A stretch of 64,000 bases of DNA from Streptomyces violaceusniger Tu 4113 (GTDB lineage Bacteria; Actinomycetota; Actinomycetes; Streptomycetales; Streptomycetaceae): NCBI RefSeq assembly GCF_000147815.2, contig NC_015957.1, forward strand, positions 4,712,001-4,776,000, in the 5' to 3' direction. The stretch's first letter is position 1, and every line of letters begins with the position of its first letter. Below, in pieces: positions 41,715 through 50,774 of this stretch. The notes below the pieces were generated by a model, which saw only the letters and a list, made by a program, of their open reading frames with translations, did no database searches and was not told where the DNA came from. The translations under genes were made by a program, and so were the position numbers.

Positions 41715-42959
41715 ATGGTCACGATCCGGCACGTTCTCCGCGGCCTGTTGGCCGCGTCGGTCCTCGCCCTCCTGCCGCTGCAGGGGCCCGCCTGGGCCGC
41801 CACCTCCCACCCGGCCCCCCGCTCCGCCCCCGGCCATGGCTGGACGGGCACCTGGGAGGCAGCCGCCTCCGGGACGGTTCCCGCCCTGCCCGGTCAGTCG
41901 ATCCGCAATGTGGTGCACACCAGCGTCGGCGGCCACGCCGTCCGTGTCCGGGTGACCAACCGGCTCGGCACCGCGCCCCTCCAACTCACCTCCGTGACCG
42001 TCGCCTTGCAGGAGAGCGGGGCGCCCAAGAGCGCGGGCGCCCGTGCCGGGACCATGCGCACGGCCACCTTCCGCCATGCGGCATCGGTCACGGTTCCGGC
42101 CGGTGCGGACGCGGTCAGCGATCCGGTGCCGCTGCGGGTGGCCCCGGACGCCAACCTGCTGATCACCCTCTACACACCGGTCGACTCGGGCCCGGCGACG
42201 TACCACCACTCGGCCCTGCAGACCTCGTTCCTGGCGCCGGACGGCGACCACACCGCGGAGGAGAGCGGCGCCGCGTACACCGCCACCACCGGGTCCTGGT
42301 ACTACGTGACGGGCGTGGATGTGCTCGGCGCACCCGCCGCGGGCAGCGTGGTCGCCCTCGGCGATTCCATCACCGACGGCTCCGGTTCGACGTCGAGCGC
42401 CAACCGCCGCTGGCCGGACCGGCTCGCGGCCCGGCTGCGCGCGCTGCCCCCGCAGCGCCGGCTCGGGGTCCTGAACGCCGGGATCGCGGGCAACCGCGTT
42501 CTGCTGGACGGCACCGGGCCCAGTGCCCTGTCCCGGCTGGACGCGGATGTGTTCTCCCGCTCCGGGGTGCGCGCGGTGGTCCTGATGGAGGGCATCAACG
42601 ACATCAAGGGCAACCCCGATCAGACCGATCCCGCCGCGTTCGAGGACGCCTACCGCCGGATCGTGGAACGGGCCCACGCGCGTGGCATCCGCGTCATCGG
42701 CGGCACCATCACCCCGTTCGGCGGCAACGGCAACTACACCGAGGCGCGCGAGGCGGTGCGGCAGTCCGTCAACGGCTTCATCAGGGACGGTGGCCTGTTC
42801 GACGGGGTGGCGGACTTCGACGCCGCCGTGCGCGACCCCGCCGCCCCGGACCGTTCACTGCCCGCCTACGACTCGGGCGACCATCTCCACTTCAACGACG
42901 CGGGACTGCAGGCCATGGCCGATGCGATCGACCTGCGCGACCTGCGTCCCGCCCGCTGA
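41715..42959 (+). CDS. Secreted SGNH/GDSL hydrolase
   Basis: A 414-residue protein with a Sec signal peptide (hydrophobic core LLAASVLALLPLQG, cleavage after AWA). The block I motif ALGDSITDG carries the nucleophile Ser (about 219), block III is EGINDIKG and the final DHLHFNDAG holds the Asp/His pair. The layout matches secreted esterases that act on acyl groups of glycans or lipids. GGAAGG lies upstream of the ATG. It faces the LacI regulator and CE7 esterase, and all may concern acetylated hemicellulose. Confidence 0.92.
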   Translation: MVTIRHVLRGLLAASVLALLPLQGPAWAATSHPAPRSAPGHGWTGTWEAAASGTVPALPGQSIRNVVHTSVGGHAVRVRVTNRLGTAPLQLTSVTVALQESGAPKSAGARAGTMRTATFRHAASVTVPAGADAVSDPVPLRVAPDANLLITLYTPVDSGPATYHHSALQTSFLAPDGDHTAEESGAAYTATTGSWYYVTGVDVLGAPAAGSVVALGDSITDGSGSTSSANRRWPDRLAARLRALPPQRRLGVLNAGIAGNRVLLDGTGPSALSRLDADVFSRSGVRAVVLMEGINDIKGNPDQTDPAAFEDAYRRIVERAHARGIRVIGGTITPFGGNGNYTEAREAVRQSVNGFIRDGGLFDGVADFDAAVRDPAAPDRSLPAYDSGDHLHFNDAGLQAMADAIDLRDLRPAR

Positions 42960-43011
42960 CCACGCGGACCCGCGCCCGTACGAAGCTCAAGCGCCCGCAC
43001 GGAGTTCAGCC

Positions 43012-43053
43012 GCCCGCACGGAGCTCAGCGGTCGATCCGCGCTCCGTGCGGGC
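43012..43053. terminator. Hairpin between SGNH hydrolase and ABC ATPase genes
   Basis: GCCCGCACGGAGC (43012-43024) and GCTCCGTGCGGGC (43041-43053) form a perfect 13-bp stem. It overlaps the last codons of the convergent ATPase gene. A near copy of the left arm lies at 42992-43009, so alternative pairing is possible. Confidence 0.6.
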
Positions 43054-43861
43054 CCGTCTCCGGCACCTCCCCGACCCGCGCCGCGGCCGGGTTCAGCACC
43101 CGAGTGAGGAAGGCCCGGGTGCGGGGATGGACCGGATCGGACACCACCTGCTCAGGTCCGCCCTCCTCCACGATCACCCCGTCGTCCATGAACACGACCC
43201 GGTCGGCGACCTCCCGCGCGAAGCTCATCTCATGGGTGACGACCAGCATCGTCATCCCCTCGTCCGCCAGGGCGCGCATCACGGCGAGCACATCGCCGAC
43301 CAGCTCCGGATCGAGCGCCGAGGTCGGCTCGTCGAAGAGCATCAACTCCGGCTCCATGGACAGCGCCCGGGCGATGGCCACCCGCTGCTGCTGGCCACCC
43401 GAAAGCTGCGCCGGATAGGCCGACTCCTTGTCGCTCAGGCCGACCCGGCGCAGCGTGTCCCGCCCGATCCGTACCGCCTCCGCCTTGTCGCGGCGCAGCA
43501 CCCGCCGCTGGGCGATGGTGAGGTTCTCCAGAGCGGTCAGATGCGGAAAGAGGTTGAACGCCTGGAAGACCATGCCGATCCGCCGCCGCACCCGGTCGAT
43601 GTCCACGTCCGGGTCGGTGACCTCGGTCCCCGCCACGGTGACCGAGCCCGAGGTCGGCTCCTCGAGGAGGTTCACACAGCGCAGCAGCGTCGACTTGCCG
43701 GATCCCGACGGGCCGATGACACAGACCACCTCGCCCCGCCGGACGGTGAGATCGATGCCCTTGAGCACCTCCAGCGCGCCGAAGGACTTGTGCAGACCCG
43801 CCACCTGGATGGCGATGCCATCCGTCTCGCCGGTCTCCTTCACCACCGTCGTCTCCTTCAC
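43025..43861 (-). CDS. Polar amino-acid ABC transporter ATP-binding protein (GlnQ-like)
   Basis: A 278-residue ATPase. Walker A is GPSGSGKST, the Q-loop [12 protein letters not shown], the signature LSGGQQQR and Walker [14 protein letters not shown] chose the GTG at 43861 because GAGG lies 8 nt upstream. The GTG at 43870, which overlaps the permease stop by 4 nt, is a close alternative. It serves the permease and binding protein just upstream. The last codons form one arm of the terminator hairpin. Confidence 0.92.
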   Translation of the reverse strand: MKETTVVKETGETDGIAIQVAGLHKSFGALEVLKGIDLTVRRGEVVCVIGPSGSGKSTLLRCVNLLEEPTSGSVTVAGTEVTDPDVDIDRVRRRIGMVFQAFNLFPHLTALENLTIAQRRVLRRDKAEAVRIGRDTLRRVGLSDKESAYPAQLSGGQQQRVAIARALSMEPELMLFDEPTSALDPELVGDVLAVMRALADEGMTMLVVTHEMSFAREVADRVVFMDDGVIVEEGGPEQVVSDPVHPRTRAFLTRVLNPAAARVGEVPETGPHGARIDR

Positions 43862-43866
43862 ACCGG

Positions 43867-44652
43867 TCACCTCGCCTTCGCCGAACGGGCCTCGAGCCGG
43901 CGCACGAGCTGGCCGAGCGGAACGGTGATGATCAGGTAGCACACCCCGGCGACCAGGATCGGGGTGAGGCTGCGGTGCTGATTCAGCGCGTCCCGGCCGA
44001 ACTTGGACAGCTCGTACTGGTCCAGGGAGAGCCCCAGCAGATAGACCAGGGACGAGTCCTTGGTCAGCAGCACCAGTTCATTGGTGAGCGGCGGCAGGAC
44101 GATCCGGAACGCCTGCGGGACGATGATCGAGGCCATCGCCCGGCTGTGGGACATGCCCAGCGAACGCGCCGCCTCCATCTGCCCCTTGGGTACCGCCTGG
44201 ATGCCCGCCCGCATCGTCTCCGCGATGTAGGCGGCCCCGACGAGTCCCAGCGCCAGCATCACCGTGACGTGCCGGTCCAGCGCCACCTGGAAGGCGAGCG
44301 GCACCCCGAAGCCCAGCGCGATGAACACCAGCAGCGCGGGCACCCCGCGGAAGAACTCGATGTAGGCGACCGCCAGCCAGCGGTACGGCGGCACCTGCGA
44401 GAGCCGCATCAGCGCCAGCACCACCCCGAGGACAAGGCCGAAGCCGAACCCGAGCAGGGTGTAGACGGCGGTGTTGACCAGGGCGGTGGTGATGATGTCG
44501 GGGAACAGGGACCGGGCGACCTCGGCGTCGAAGAACGCGCGCCGCAGTTCACCCCAGTCCGCGGCCAGGACGATGGCGAGCAGCAGGGCGATGAGCACGG
44601 CGTACTGCACCGCTCGTATCGCCCGCGCCCGCTGTCGGCGGGTCATTGCCAT
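43867..44652 (-). CDS. Polar amino-acid ABC transporter permease
   Basis: A 261-residue membrane protein of the HisM/GlnP type with about five spans. The coupling-loop EAA motif region reads [20 protein letters not shown], followed by [37 protein letters not shown] is the other conserved block. Only one permease gene is present, so it likely works as a homodimer. It starts 31 nt after the binding-protein stop. Confidence 0.92.
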   Translation of the reverse strand: MAMTRRQRARAIRAVQYAVLIALLLAIVLAADWGELRRAFFDAEVARSLFPDIITTALVNTAVYTLLGFGFGLVLGVVLALMRLSQVPPYRWLAVAYIEFFRGVPALLVFIALGFGVPLAFQVALDRHVTVMLALGLVGAAYIAETMRAGIQAVPKGQMEAARSLGMSHSRAMASIIVPQAFRIVLPPLTNELVLLTKDSSLVYLLGLSLDQYELSKFGRDALNQHRSLTPILVAGVCYLIITVPLGQLVRRLEARSAKAR

Positions 44653-44683
44653 AAGTGTGCGGACTCCTCAGCTCCGATGGCCG

Positions 44684-45487
44684 TCAGCGGGCGTCCGTCT
44701 TGGGCGCGGTGCCGAACCACTTCTTGTAGATACGGTCGTAGGAGCCGTCCGCCCGGGCGTCCTTCAGCACCGCGTCGATCTTCTTGCGCAGCGCGTCATT
44801 GCCGGTCCGCACGGCGATGCCGTACTGCTCGCCGGTGTCGAACTCGGCCGTCACCGTGGTGTCGGCGTTGTCCTTGACGTAGTCGTAGAGCACACCGTTG
44901 TCGTTGATGCCGGCGTCGGTCTGCCCGGTCTTGACGGCGGTCAGCAGCAGCGCGAGATCCTCGAACTGGACCAGCTTGACGCCCTTGGCGTGCTTCTGGG
45001 CGTAACTCTCACCGGTGGTCCCCTGCTGGACCGCGAGCTTCTTGCCCTTGAGGCCGGCGAGGGTCTTGTAGGGCTTGCCCTTGGTGGTGAGCAGCGCCTG
45101 AGTGGCCTCGAAGTACGGGGCGGAGAAGTCCAGGTTCTTCTCGCGTACGTCGGTGATGGTCATCCCGGCGGCGGCCACGTCGCACTGGTTGGTGTTGAGG
45201 TCCTCCCCGGACTGGATGCCCTCGAAGGGCGTGTCCACGATCTCCTGCTTCACATCGAGTGCCGAGGCCACGAGGTCGACCATGTCCACATCGAAGCCGA
45301 CGATCTTCTTGCCCTGCTTGGACTGGAAGGGCGGATAGGGCAGATGTGTGCAGGTCGTGAGCTTCCCGGAATTCACCAGGCTGATGTCGCCGCCGCCGGA
45401 CCCCGACGACTTGGTGCTGGTGCACCCGGCCAGGAGGGCGGATACGGCGGCGACGGCTATGACGGGCAACGCGGAGCGAGCGGACAC
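44684..45487 (-). CDS. Polar amino-acid ABC transporter solute-binding lipoprotein
   Basis: A 267-residue SBP_bac_3 lipoprotein. The GTG at 45487 follows GGAGG and opens VSARSALPVIAVAAVSALLAG followed by the lipobox cysteine. Ligand-domain landmarks are VGFDVDMVDLVASALD, NTNQCDVAAAGMTIT, TAVKTGQTDAGINDNG and a C-terminal YDRIYKKWFG. It is the first gene of the three-gene importer. The ligand is probably a polar amino acid, not determinable further. Confidence 0.92.
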   Translation of the reverse strand: MSARSALPVIAVAAVSALLAGCTSTKSSGSGGGDISLVNSGKLTTCTHLPYPPFQSKQGKKIVGFDVDMVDLVASALDVKQEIVDTPFEGIQSGEDLNTNQCDVAAAGMTITDVREKNLDFSAPYFEATQALLTTKGKPYKTLAGLKGKKLAVQQGTTGESYAQKHAKGVKLVQFEDLALLLTAVKTGQTDAGINDNGVLYDYVKDNADTTVTAEFDTGEQYGIAVRTGNDALRKKIDAVLKDARADGSYDRIYKKWFGTAPKTDAR

Positions 45488-45616
45488 GGCACCTCCGGGA
45501 CAGGGTCGGCGAACGACCACGGACCTCATGATCAGTGAGTCGGGCCGAATCCTCCCACCGGATATGCCGCGATGTCTTTACGCGCGCAATTGCGACCGGA
45601 TAACGGAGAGGCGAGG

Positions 45617-45847
45617 TCAGCGCCGCCGGCGCCGCTTGCGGCGCTTGCTCCAGAACCAGCCGGCCGGCGGCTCGTCCGCCCGCCAGGGCTGGGGCTCGGG
45701 CGCGCCGCGCCGCCACCGCGCGGTCAGCATCCGGGTGCGCGCGACGGGCTCGGCGACCTCGGCGTCCCGTATGAAGTCCTCGTCGAGGGTGACGTCGTCC
45801 CAGCCGTCGGCGTCGTCGTCCCCACGGGGTGTGGATCCGGTGCTCAA
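45617..45847 (-). CDS. Small basic protein with TTG start
   Basis: A 76-residue protein reading (TTG) STGSTPRGDDDADGWDD near the start, then EPQPWRADEPPAGWFWSKRR and a terminal run of arginines. The TTG at 45847 is supported by GGGAGG 6 nt upstream; ATG/GTG alternatives are out of frame or far upstream. I recognise this acidic-then-basic pattern as a small hypothetical common in Streptomyces. Its function is unknown. Confidence 0.65.
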   Translation of the reverse strand: MSTGSTPRGDDDADGWDDVTLDEDFIRDAEVAEPVARTRMLTARWRRGAPEPQPWRADEPPAGWFWSKRRKRRRRR

Positions 45848-46034
45848 GGGGCACCTCCCATTGCCATGGTGCCGCTCGGGCACAAGAGCGTGTTCCTCGA
45901 GCGGTGAACGCATGGGGTGTCCGCCGAGTTCCGATGGACACGCGTGGGACACGCCCGGGTCCGGCGAAGATCAGCCGCTCCGGGCGTGAATAGAAGACCA
46001 GCAGGTCAGGGTGCCTTGGCCGGTCCCGCGACGG

Positions 46035-48029
46035 TCAGCCGGTCAGGGCCCGGAGCGGGGTCCACACCCGCATCGCACCGGGCTCGCGGTTCGCCCAGGC
46101 GTAGTAGGGGATCGCGGTCACCGGCACCGGCTCGGGGGCTTCCGCGCGGCCCCCGTCCCCGCTGGAGCCCGCGTCCCCGACCGGGCCCCCGCCGCCGTCC
46201 CGGTAGGGCCACCACCCGTCGCGCGCGACGGCATGGCGCAGGGCCAGGGAGGTGATCACGGTCACCCCGCCCAGCAGCTCCGGCCGGTGCTCCGCGCTCA
46301 GCCCGGCATCCGGGTCGAGGGCGATGTCGTCCAGCCGCAGCCCGGCGGGCTGGTCGGGCTGCTCCAGGCAGTACACCAGCGGGCCGCGCTCGATCGCGGC
46401 ACAGCCGCGCACCCCGTCGGCCCGCGGATCGGGCCGGGTGAGCCGGGGGTCCAGGGGCAGGCTCAGCACGACCGTCTCGCCGGGCCGCCAGCGCCGCCGC
46501 AGCCGCAGCCAGCCGTTCTCGGCCCGCTCGGCCACCGGCTCCCCGCCGACCGTCGCCTCGTACGCCGTCGTCCAGTGCGGGATGCGCAGCGACAGCGTCC
46601 AGTCCGTGTCCTGCGGGGCCGCGTCCACGACCACCGCGATCCGTCCCTCCCAGGGGTAGCCGGTCCCCACCCGCACCGCCCCGCCGCCCGCCTCGTACGA
46701 GCCGGACGCGTACTGGTGCAGTTGCAGCCCCTGGGCGTCGCCGCTCGCCATGTAGTGCGGCAGCGACGCAAGCAGCCGCATCACATTGGGCGGGCAGCAG
46801 GCACACCGGAACCACGGCGTCCGGTGGGCGCTCTGGTCGCCGGTGGCGCCCTTACGGCTCTCATCGTCCTGGCGGACCTGGAGCGGATTCACATAGAGCC
46901 AGCGCTCACCGTCGATCGACACCCCCGACGCGAAGCCGTTGAACAGGGTCCGCTCCACCAGATCGCTGTAGCGGGCCTCGCCGGTCAGCAGCGCCATCCG
47001 CCATCCGAAGTGGATGGCGGCGATGGCCGCGCAGGTCTCCGCGTAGGCCCGGTCCGGCGGCAGCTCGTACGCGTCCCCGAAGGACTCCAGCTCGTGGCGG
47101 GACCCCACCCCGCCCGTCAGATAGGTCTTCGTCGCGGCCATGTCCTCCCACAGCCGCACCAGGGCGTCCCGCAGCCCCGCGTCGCCGGTCTCGGCCGCCA
47201 CATCCGCGGCCCCGGCCAGGAGATAGAGCTGGCGCACCGCATGCCCGGCGACCGCCGTCGCCTCCCGCACCGGGATGTGGTCCTGCCAGTAGGGCGCCCC
47301 GGGCCGGGGGCCGGGCGAGCCGTCCGCCGGGCCGTCGCCGAGGCTGCCGTGCCCGCGCCGGTCCACGAAGTACCCGGCCAGCTCGAGATGGCGCCGCTCA
47401 CCGGTCTCCCGGTACAGCTCGACCAGCGCCGTCTCTATCTCCGGATGTCCGCACACCGTCTCGTTCCTGCCGGGCCCGAACGTGGCGTCGACGAGATCGG
47501 CGCAGCGCACCGCCACATCGAGCAGCCCGTCCGCGCCGGTGGCCCGGTGGTGCGCGACCGCGGCCTGGAGGAGGTGGCCCGCGCAGTACAGCTCGTGCCC
47601 CCAGTGCGGTTCCGCCCACCGCCGGGAGTCTGGCCCCAGTTGGTAGTACGTCTGCAGATAGCCGTCCTCGGCCTGCGCGGCCGCGACCAGCCCGGCCAGC
47701 CGCTCCACCTGCCGGGACAGCTCCTCCTCGGCCGGCCCCTCGCCGCCGTCCGCCAGTTGCCAGGACGCCGCCTCGAGCCACTTGTGCACATCGGAGTCCT
47801 GGAACGGGAAGTCGCCCCGGAAACCGGACTCCGCCGGCCCCGGCCCCGCGGCGGCCCGCAGATTGGCGAGGTTGCCCGCCCGCTCCAGCCGGTCCGGCCC
47901 CTGGGGAACGCTCACTTCGGCGTTGACACGGCGTCTGGCGGCCCAGAAACCCCCGGTGATCCGCGCCGCGGTGGCCGGGCGGAGCGCGGTGTGCGCTCCC
48001 CGGGAGAGCCGGATCGGACCTGCGGACAT
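46035..48029 (-). CDS. GH127-family beta-L-arabinofuranosidase (cytoplasmic)
   Basis: A 664-residue enzyme of the DUF1680/GH127 family. The zinc-thiolate catalytic set known from HypBA1 is recognisable: the ETC motif in YAETCAAIAAIHFGW (Glu and Cys ligands) and the Cys-Cys pair in CACCPPNVMRLL, whose first Cys would be the nucleophile. Other landmarks are DVHKWLEAASWQLA and GGVGSRHELESFGD. There is no signal peptide, so it should act on imported beta-L-arabino-oligosaccharides. A LacI-type palindrome lies 56 nt upstream. ATG 48029 was chosen because AAGGGGCAGGG precedes it. Confidence 0.9.
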   Translation of the reverse strand: MSAGPIRLSRGAHTALRPATAARITGGFWAARRRVNAEVSVPQGPDRLERAGNLANLRAAAGPGPAESGFRGDFPFQDSDVHKWLEAASWQLADGGEGPAEEELSRQVERLAGLVAAAQAEDGYLQTYYQLGPDSRRWAEPHWGHELYCAGHLLQAAVAHHRATGADGLLDVAVRCADLVDATFGPGRNETVCGHPEIETALVELYRETGERRHLELAGYFVDRRGHGSLGDGPADGSPGPRPGAPYWQDHIPVREATAVAGHAVRQLYLLAGAADVAAETGDAGLRDALVRLWEDMAATKTYLTGGVGSRHELESFGDAYELPPDRAYAETCAAIAAIHFGWRMALLTGEARYSDLVERTLFNGFASGVSIDGERWLYVNPLQVRQDDESRKGATGDQSAHRTPWFRCACCPPNVMRLLASLPHYMASGDAQGLQLHQYASGSYEAGGGAVRVGTGYPWEGRIAVVVDAAPQDTDWTLSLRIPHWTTAYEATVGGEPVAERAENGWLRLRRRWRPGETVVLSLPLDPRLTRPDPRADGVRGCAAIERGPLVYCLEQPDQPAGLRLDDIALDPDAGLSAEHRPELLGGVTVITSLALRHAVARDGWWPYRDGGGGPVGDAGSSGDGGRAEAPEPVPVTAIPYYAWANREPGAMRVWTPLRALTG

Positions 48030-48084
48030 GCCCTGCCCCTTACGCCGCGCCGCCGGCCATGGCTGTCTCCCGGTCGGCAGGAGT

Positions 48085-48098
48085 GGAAAGCGATTTCC
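48085..48098. promoter_or_regulatory. LacI-type operator upstream of the cytoplasmic GH127 gene
   Basis: GGAAAGCGATTTCC has five-base arms GGAAA/TTTCC around GCGA, close to the GGAAAGCGCTTTCC pattern of LacI-family sugar repressors. It ends 56 nt before the GH127 start codon. Confidence 0.55.
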
Positions 48099-48206
48099 GC
48101 CGCGAGCATAAGGAGGCATTCTTGCGGCCGACAAGCTTTTGCACACACCATTCATCAACGTTCAACAAGCGGTCAGGTGGGCGGGCGACACGGTCACGGC
48201 GGCGGC

Positions 48207-49292
48207 TTACGCCGAGGTCAGCATCCTCCGCTCGGCCACATGGGCCACCACGCAGGTGACGTTGTCGGGCCCGCCCGCGCGGTTGGCGAGGGCGACCAAC
48301 TGCCGTACGGCCGTGCCCGGGTCGTCCTCCGAGGCGAGCACCCGCCGGATCTCCCCGGCGGGCACGACCGCCGTCAGCCCGTCCGAGCACAGCAGACAGC
48401 GGTCCTCGGCGCGGGCGTCCCGCAGGGCGAAGTCCGGCTCGAACGCCGAACCGCCGCCCACGGCGCGCAGCAGCAGCGCCCGCTGGGGGTGCGAGGCGGC
48501 CTCCTCGGGGGTGATCCGCCCCTCGTCGATCAGCGACTGGACCACGGTGTGGTCATGGGTGATCTGGAACAGCTCACCATCGCGCAACAGATAGGCGCGC
48601 GAGTCGCCGATATGGACCAGCCCCAGCCGGGAGCCCGACCACACCATCGCGGTGAGCGTCGTGCCGACATCCCGCAGCGCGGGGTCGGACGCGGCGAGCG
48701 CGGAGACCGACTCCCGGGCCCGGTGCGCCGCCTCCTCCAGGGCGCTCAGCAACTCCCCGCCCGGGACACCCGCGTCCAGCGGCTTGAGCGCCTCGATCGC
48801 CGCCTCGCCGGCGTGCCGTCCGCCGCCGAATCCGTCGGCCACGGCCAGCAGGCGCGGACCGGCGTACCCGGCGTCGTCATTGCTCTCCCGGACCGAGCCG
48901 GTGTCGGAGAGCACGGCGTAGCGGATCCCCAGGGTGGTGTGGTTGGAAGACATCGTGGTGTCCCTCCCGGACAGATGGTCGACGAGGAAGGCGGCCAGGT
49001 CCCTTCTGGCCGCGGTGTCGGCCTCGACCCGCGTCCAGTACGCGCGCACCTCCCGCGCGGCCGCCTCCGGCTCCAGCTCGCACACCGCCCGGATCTCGGC
49101 GAGCGGCATGCCGAGCCGCCTCAGCCAGGCCACCAGACGGGCCCGCTCCAGCTGTGCCGGATCGTAGCGGCGGTAGCCGGAGTGCGGGTCGACGCGGGCG
49201 GGCGGCAGCAGCCCGAGCTCGTCGTACAGGCGCAGCGCCTTGGGGGACAGCCGCGACGCCCTCGCGAACGCACCGATGGTCAGCAGCCCCAT
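48207..49292 (-). CDS. MerR-family regulator fused to a PP2C-type protein phosphatase
   Basis: A 361-residue fusion. Residues about 1-110 are a MerR DNA-binding domain (TIGAFARASRLSPKALRLYDE) with its coiled dimer helix. Residues about 120-361 are a PP2C phosphatase with motifs NDDAGYAGPRLLAVADGFGG, VHIGDSRAYLLRDGE, LLCSDGLT and GGPDNVTCVV holding the metal-binding aspartates. The phosphatase takes the place of the usual MerR ligand domain, suggesting that a Ser/Thr phosphorylation signal controls transcription. The ATG has GAGGAGGG upstream. A MerR-type promoter lies just ahead, so it probably regulates itself. Confidence 0.9.
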   Translation of the reverse strand: MGLLTIGAFARASRLSPKALRLYDELGLLPPARVDPHSGYRRYDPAQLERARLVAWLRRLGMPLAEIRAVCELEPEAAAREVRAYWTRVEADTAARRDLAAFLVDHLSGRDTTMSSNHTTLGIRYAVLSDTGSVRESNDDAGYAGPRLLAVADGFGGGRHAGEAAIEALKPLDAGVPGGELLSALEEAAHRARESVSALAASDPALRDVGTTLTAMVWSGSRLGLVHIGDSRAYLLRDGELFQITHDHTVVQSLIDEGRITPEEAASHPQRALLLRAVGGGSAFEPDFALRDARAEDRCLLCSDGLTAVVPAGEIRRVLASEDDPGTAVRQLVALANRAGGPDNVTCVVAHVAERRMLTSA

Positions 49293-49334
49293 GTTCGCCC
49301 TCCTCGCGGCCGGGCACCTCGCCCGGCGACCACG

Positions 49335-49365
49335 ATGCTCAGGCTTCCCCTTCGGGGAAGGTCAA
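49335..49365 (-). promoter_or_regulatory. MerR-type autoregulated promoter of the MerR-PP2C gene
   Basis: On the minus strand TTGACC (49365-49360) and GAGCAT (49340-49335) are 19 bp apart, the over-long spacing typical of MerR-controlled promoters. The spacer contains the 7-3-7 palindrome CTTCCCC-TTC-GGGGAAG (49344-49360). Confidence 0.65.
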
Positions 49366-49535
49366 CGGTGGGTCCGCGATCAACATCTCTCCTCTCGCGC
49401 GACGAATCTCCACAGCAAGCGAGCGCATTTAATCCGATATCGCTCCCTCGTAATAATCAATCGGTCATATCCATACATCTTCCTCTCTTCGGGTATCCGC
49501 CATGCTTTACCCGGGAATTGACGGTGTATCCGCAG

Positions 49536-49553
49536 TCTCGTGGCTTCACGAGA
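49536..49553 (+). promoter_or_regulatory. Hairpin just upstream of the lectin ribosome site
   Basis: TCTCGTG (49536-49542) and CACGAGA (49547-49553) pair perfectly over GCTT. The stem ends a few bases before GAGGGAGG, the ribosome site of the lectin gene, so it could tune translation or stabilise the mRNA 5' end. The AT-rich stretch 49420-49500 upstream probably holds the promoter; TTGACG (49518-49523) is a possible -35 box. Confidence 0.45.
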
Positions 49554-49569
49554 AGAGGGAGGTCCTCTC

Positions 49570-50601
49570 ATGACCGTTTCCACCACCCCCGGCACCGTCT
49601 GGGGCACCTGGATCAACCTGCAGGGCGGCATCCACTCCGAGCCCGCCCCGGTCGCGTTCGCCGACGACCGGGTGCAGGTCTTCATCCGGGGCGGGTCCAA
49701 CGTCCTGTGGAGCAGGGTGGAGGCCCGCGACGGCAGTTGGGGTCCGTGGCAGCAGTACGCGGGCCTGTCCGTCGACGGCATCCCCGCGCCGATCCGGGGG
49801 AAGGACGGCAAGGTCCGGGTCTTCTACCGCACCCCGGGCAACAATCTGGAGGTCATCACCCAGACCTCCATCAACTCCGGGTACGGACCGCCCCAGATCC
49901 TGGCCACCGGCATCGGGGACGACCCGGCCGCGGCGCTCGGCGCCGACGGCCGCATCTATGTGTTCTTCCCCGGCACCGACGACGCCCTGTGGTACCTCCG
50001 CAACCAGGATCTGCAGTACGAGACCTACACCGCCGCCACATCGCTGGGCGGTGCCATCTTCGCCACGCCTTCGCCCATCCTCGATGGCGGAGGGCGGATC
50101 GTGGTGGCGGTCAAGGGCGTGGGCGATACCCTCTACACCATCCAGCAGCAGACCGAGAACTCCACCGTCTGGGGGCCCTTCACCCTCGACGCCTCCAACG
50201 TGACCAGCCGCCCGTCGGTGTGCCTCGACGCGGCCGGCCGGGTGCAGATCTTCTACCGGGGTTCCGACGGGAGTGTCCGGCGCGTCGGCCAGAGCGACGA
50301 CTACGCCACGTTCGGCGCCCCCGTGAGCCTCGGCGCACAGATCGTCTGGCGGCCCACCTGCGCCCTCGCCCAGGACGGCCGGGTCAATGTGTTCATCAAG
50401 GCCACCGACAACGCCCTGTGGGTCGCCGTGCAGACCACGGAGAACGGGACGACGTACAGCGGCTTCCAGTCCCTGGGCGGGGTCATCGGTTCCGCGGGCG
50501 TCGGCGTCCCCATCCTCAACGAGGAGAATCTGCTCTACGTCTTCATCCAGGGCAGCGGAACCGCCAGGGACCTCTGGCTGCAGCGCCAGACCTTCGTCTG
50601 A
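49570..50601 (+). CDS. Beta-propeller lectin-like protein (PLL/DUF346 type)
   Basis: A 343-residue protein built of repeats of about 45-50 residues. Each contains an xVFxxGxDxxLW-like strand, for example VQVFIRGGSNVLWSRV, IYVFFPGTDDALWYL, VQIFYRGSDGSVRRV and VNVFIKATDNALWVAV. This is the pattern of seven-bladed PLL-type fucose lectins. There is no signal peptide, so it is cytoplasmic or leaves by a non-classical route. I chose ATG 49570 for the strong GAGGGAGG site. Its position between the regulator fusion and the secreted GH43 operon suggests glycan binding. Confidence 0.78.
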   Translation: MTVSTTPGTVWGTWINLQGGIHSEPAPVAFADDRVQVFIRGGSNVLWSRVEARDGSWGPWQQYAGLSVDGIPAPIRGKDGKVRVFYRTPGNNLEVITQTSINSGYGPPQILATGIGDDPAAALGADGRIYVFFPGTDDALWYLRNQDLQYETYTAATSLGGAIFATPSPILDGGGRIVVAVKGVGDTLYTIQQQTENSTVWGPFTLDASNVTSRPSVCLDAAGRVQIFYRGSDGSVRRVGQSDDYATFGAPVSLGAQIVWRPTCALAQDGRVNVFIKATDNALWVAVQTTENGTTYSGFQSLGGVIGSAGVGVPILNEENLLYVFIQGSGTARDLWLQRQTFV

Positions 50602-50679
50602 TCCGCCCCTCGCCGCATCGCTGATCCGCTCGCCTCACCACACCACCCCATCGCGCGTCTTTCAGGGCTCCACGGTTTT

Positions 50680-50690
50680 CGAAACTTTCG
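50680..50690. promoter_or_regulatory. CGAAACTTTCG operator upstream of the GH43 operon
   Basis: A perfect 5-1-5 palindrome. From memory, this element resembles the CGAA-N-TTCG / GAAACTTTC sites of Streptomyces xylan-type LacI repressors (BxlR class). It lies upstream of the candidate promoter of the three-gene operon. Confidence 0.5.
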
Positions 50691-50705
50691 CACCCTCTCC
50701 AGGGG

Positions 50706-50734
50706 CTGTCGGAAGTCATCAGAACCCTTAATAT
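50706..50734 (+). promoter_or_regulatory. Candidate promoter of the GH43 operon
   Basis: CTGTCG (50706-50711) and TAATAT (50729-50734) are 17 bp apart. Just downstream is an inverted repeat ATCCGAA (50733-50739) / TTCGGAT (50753-50759) with a nested CGAA-CAAA-TTCG, which may be a second operator. The ATG follows at 50775. Confidence 0.45.
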
Positions 50735-50774
50735 CCGAACAAATTCGATCACTTCGGATCGCAGGAGCCCTCTG

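Noticed and set aside
46011..50624. Open frame of about 1500 codons on the plus strand across the GH127, PP2C and lectin genes
   Set aside because: It is low-complexity (Arg/Gly/Pro/His) and antisense or out of frame to genes with complete catalytic motifs. It is a compositional artefact.
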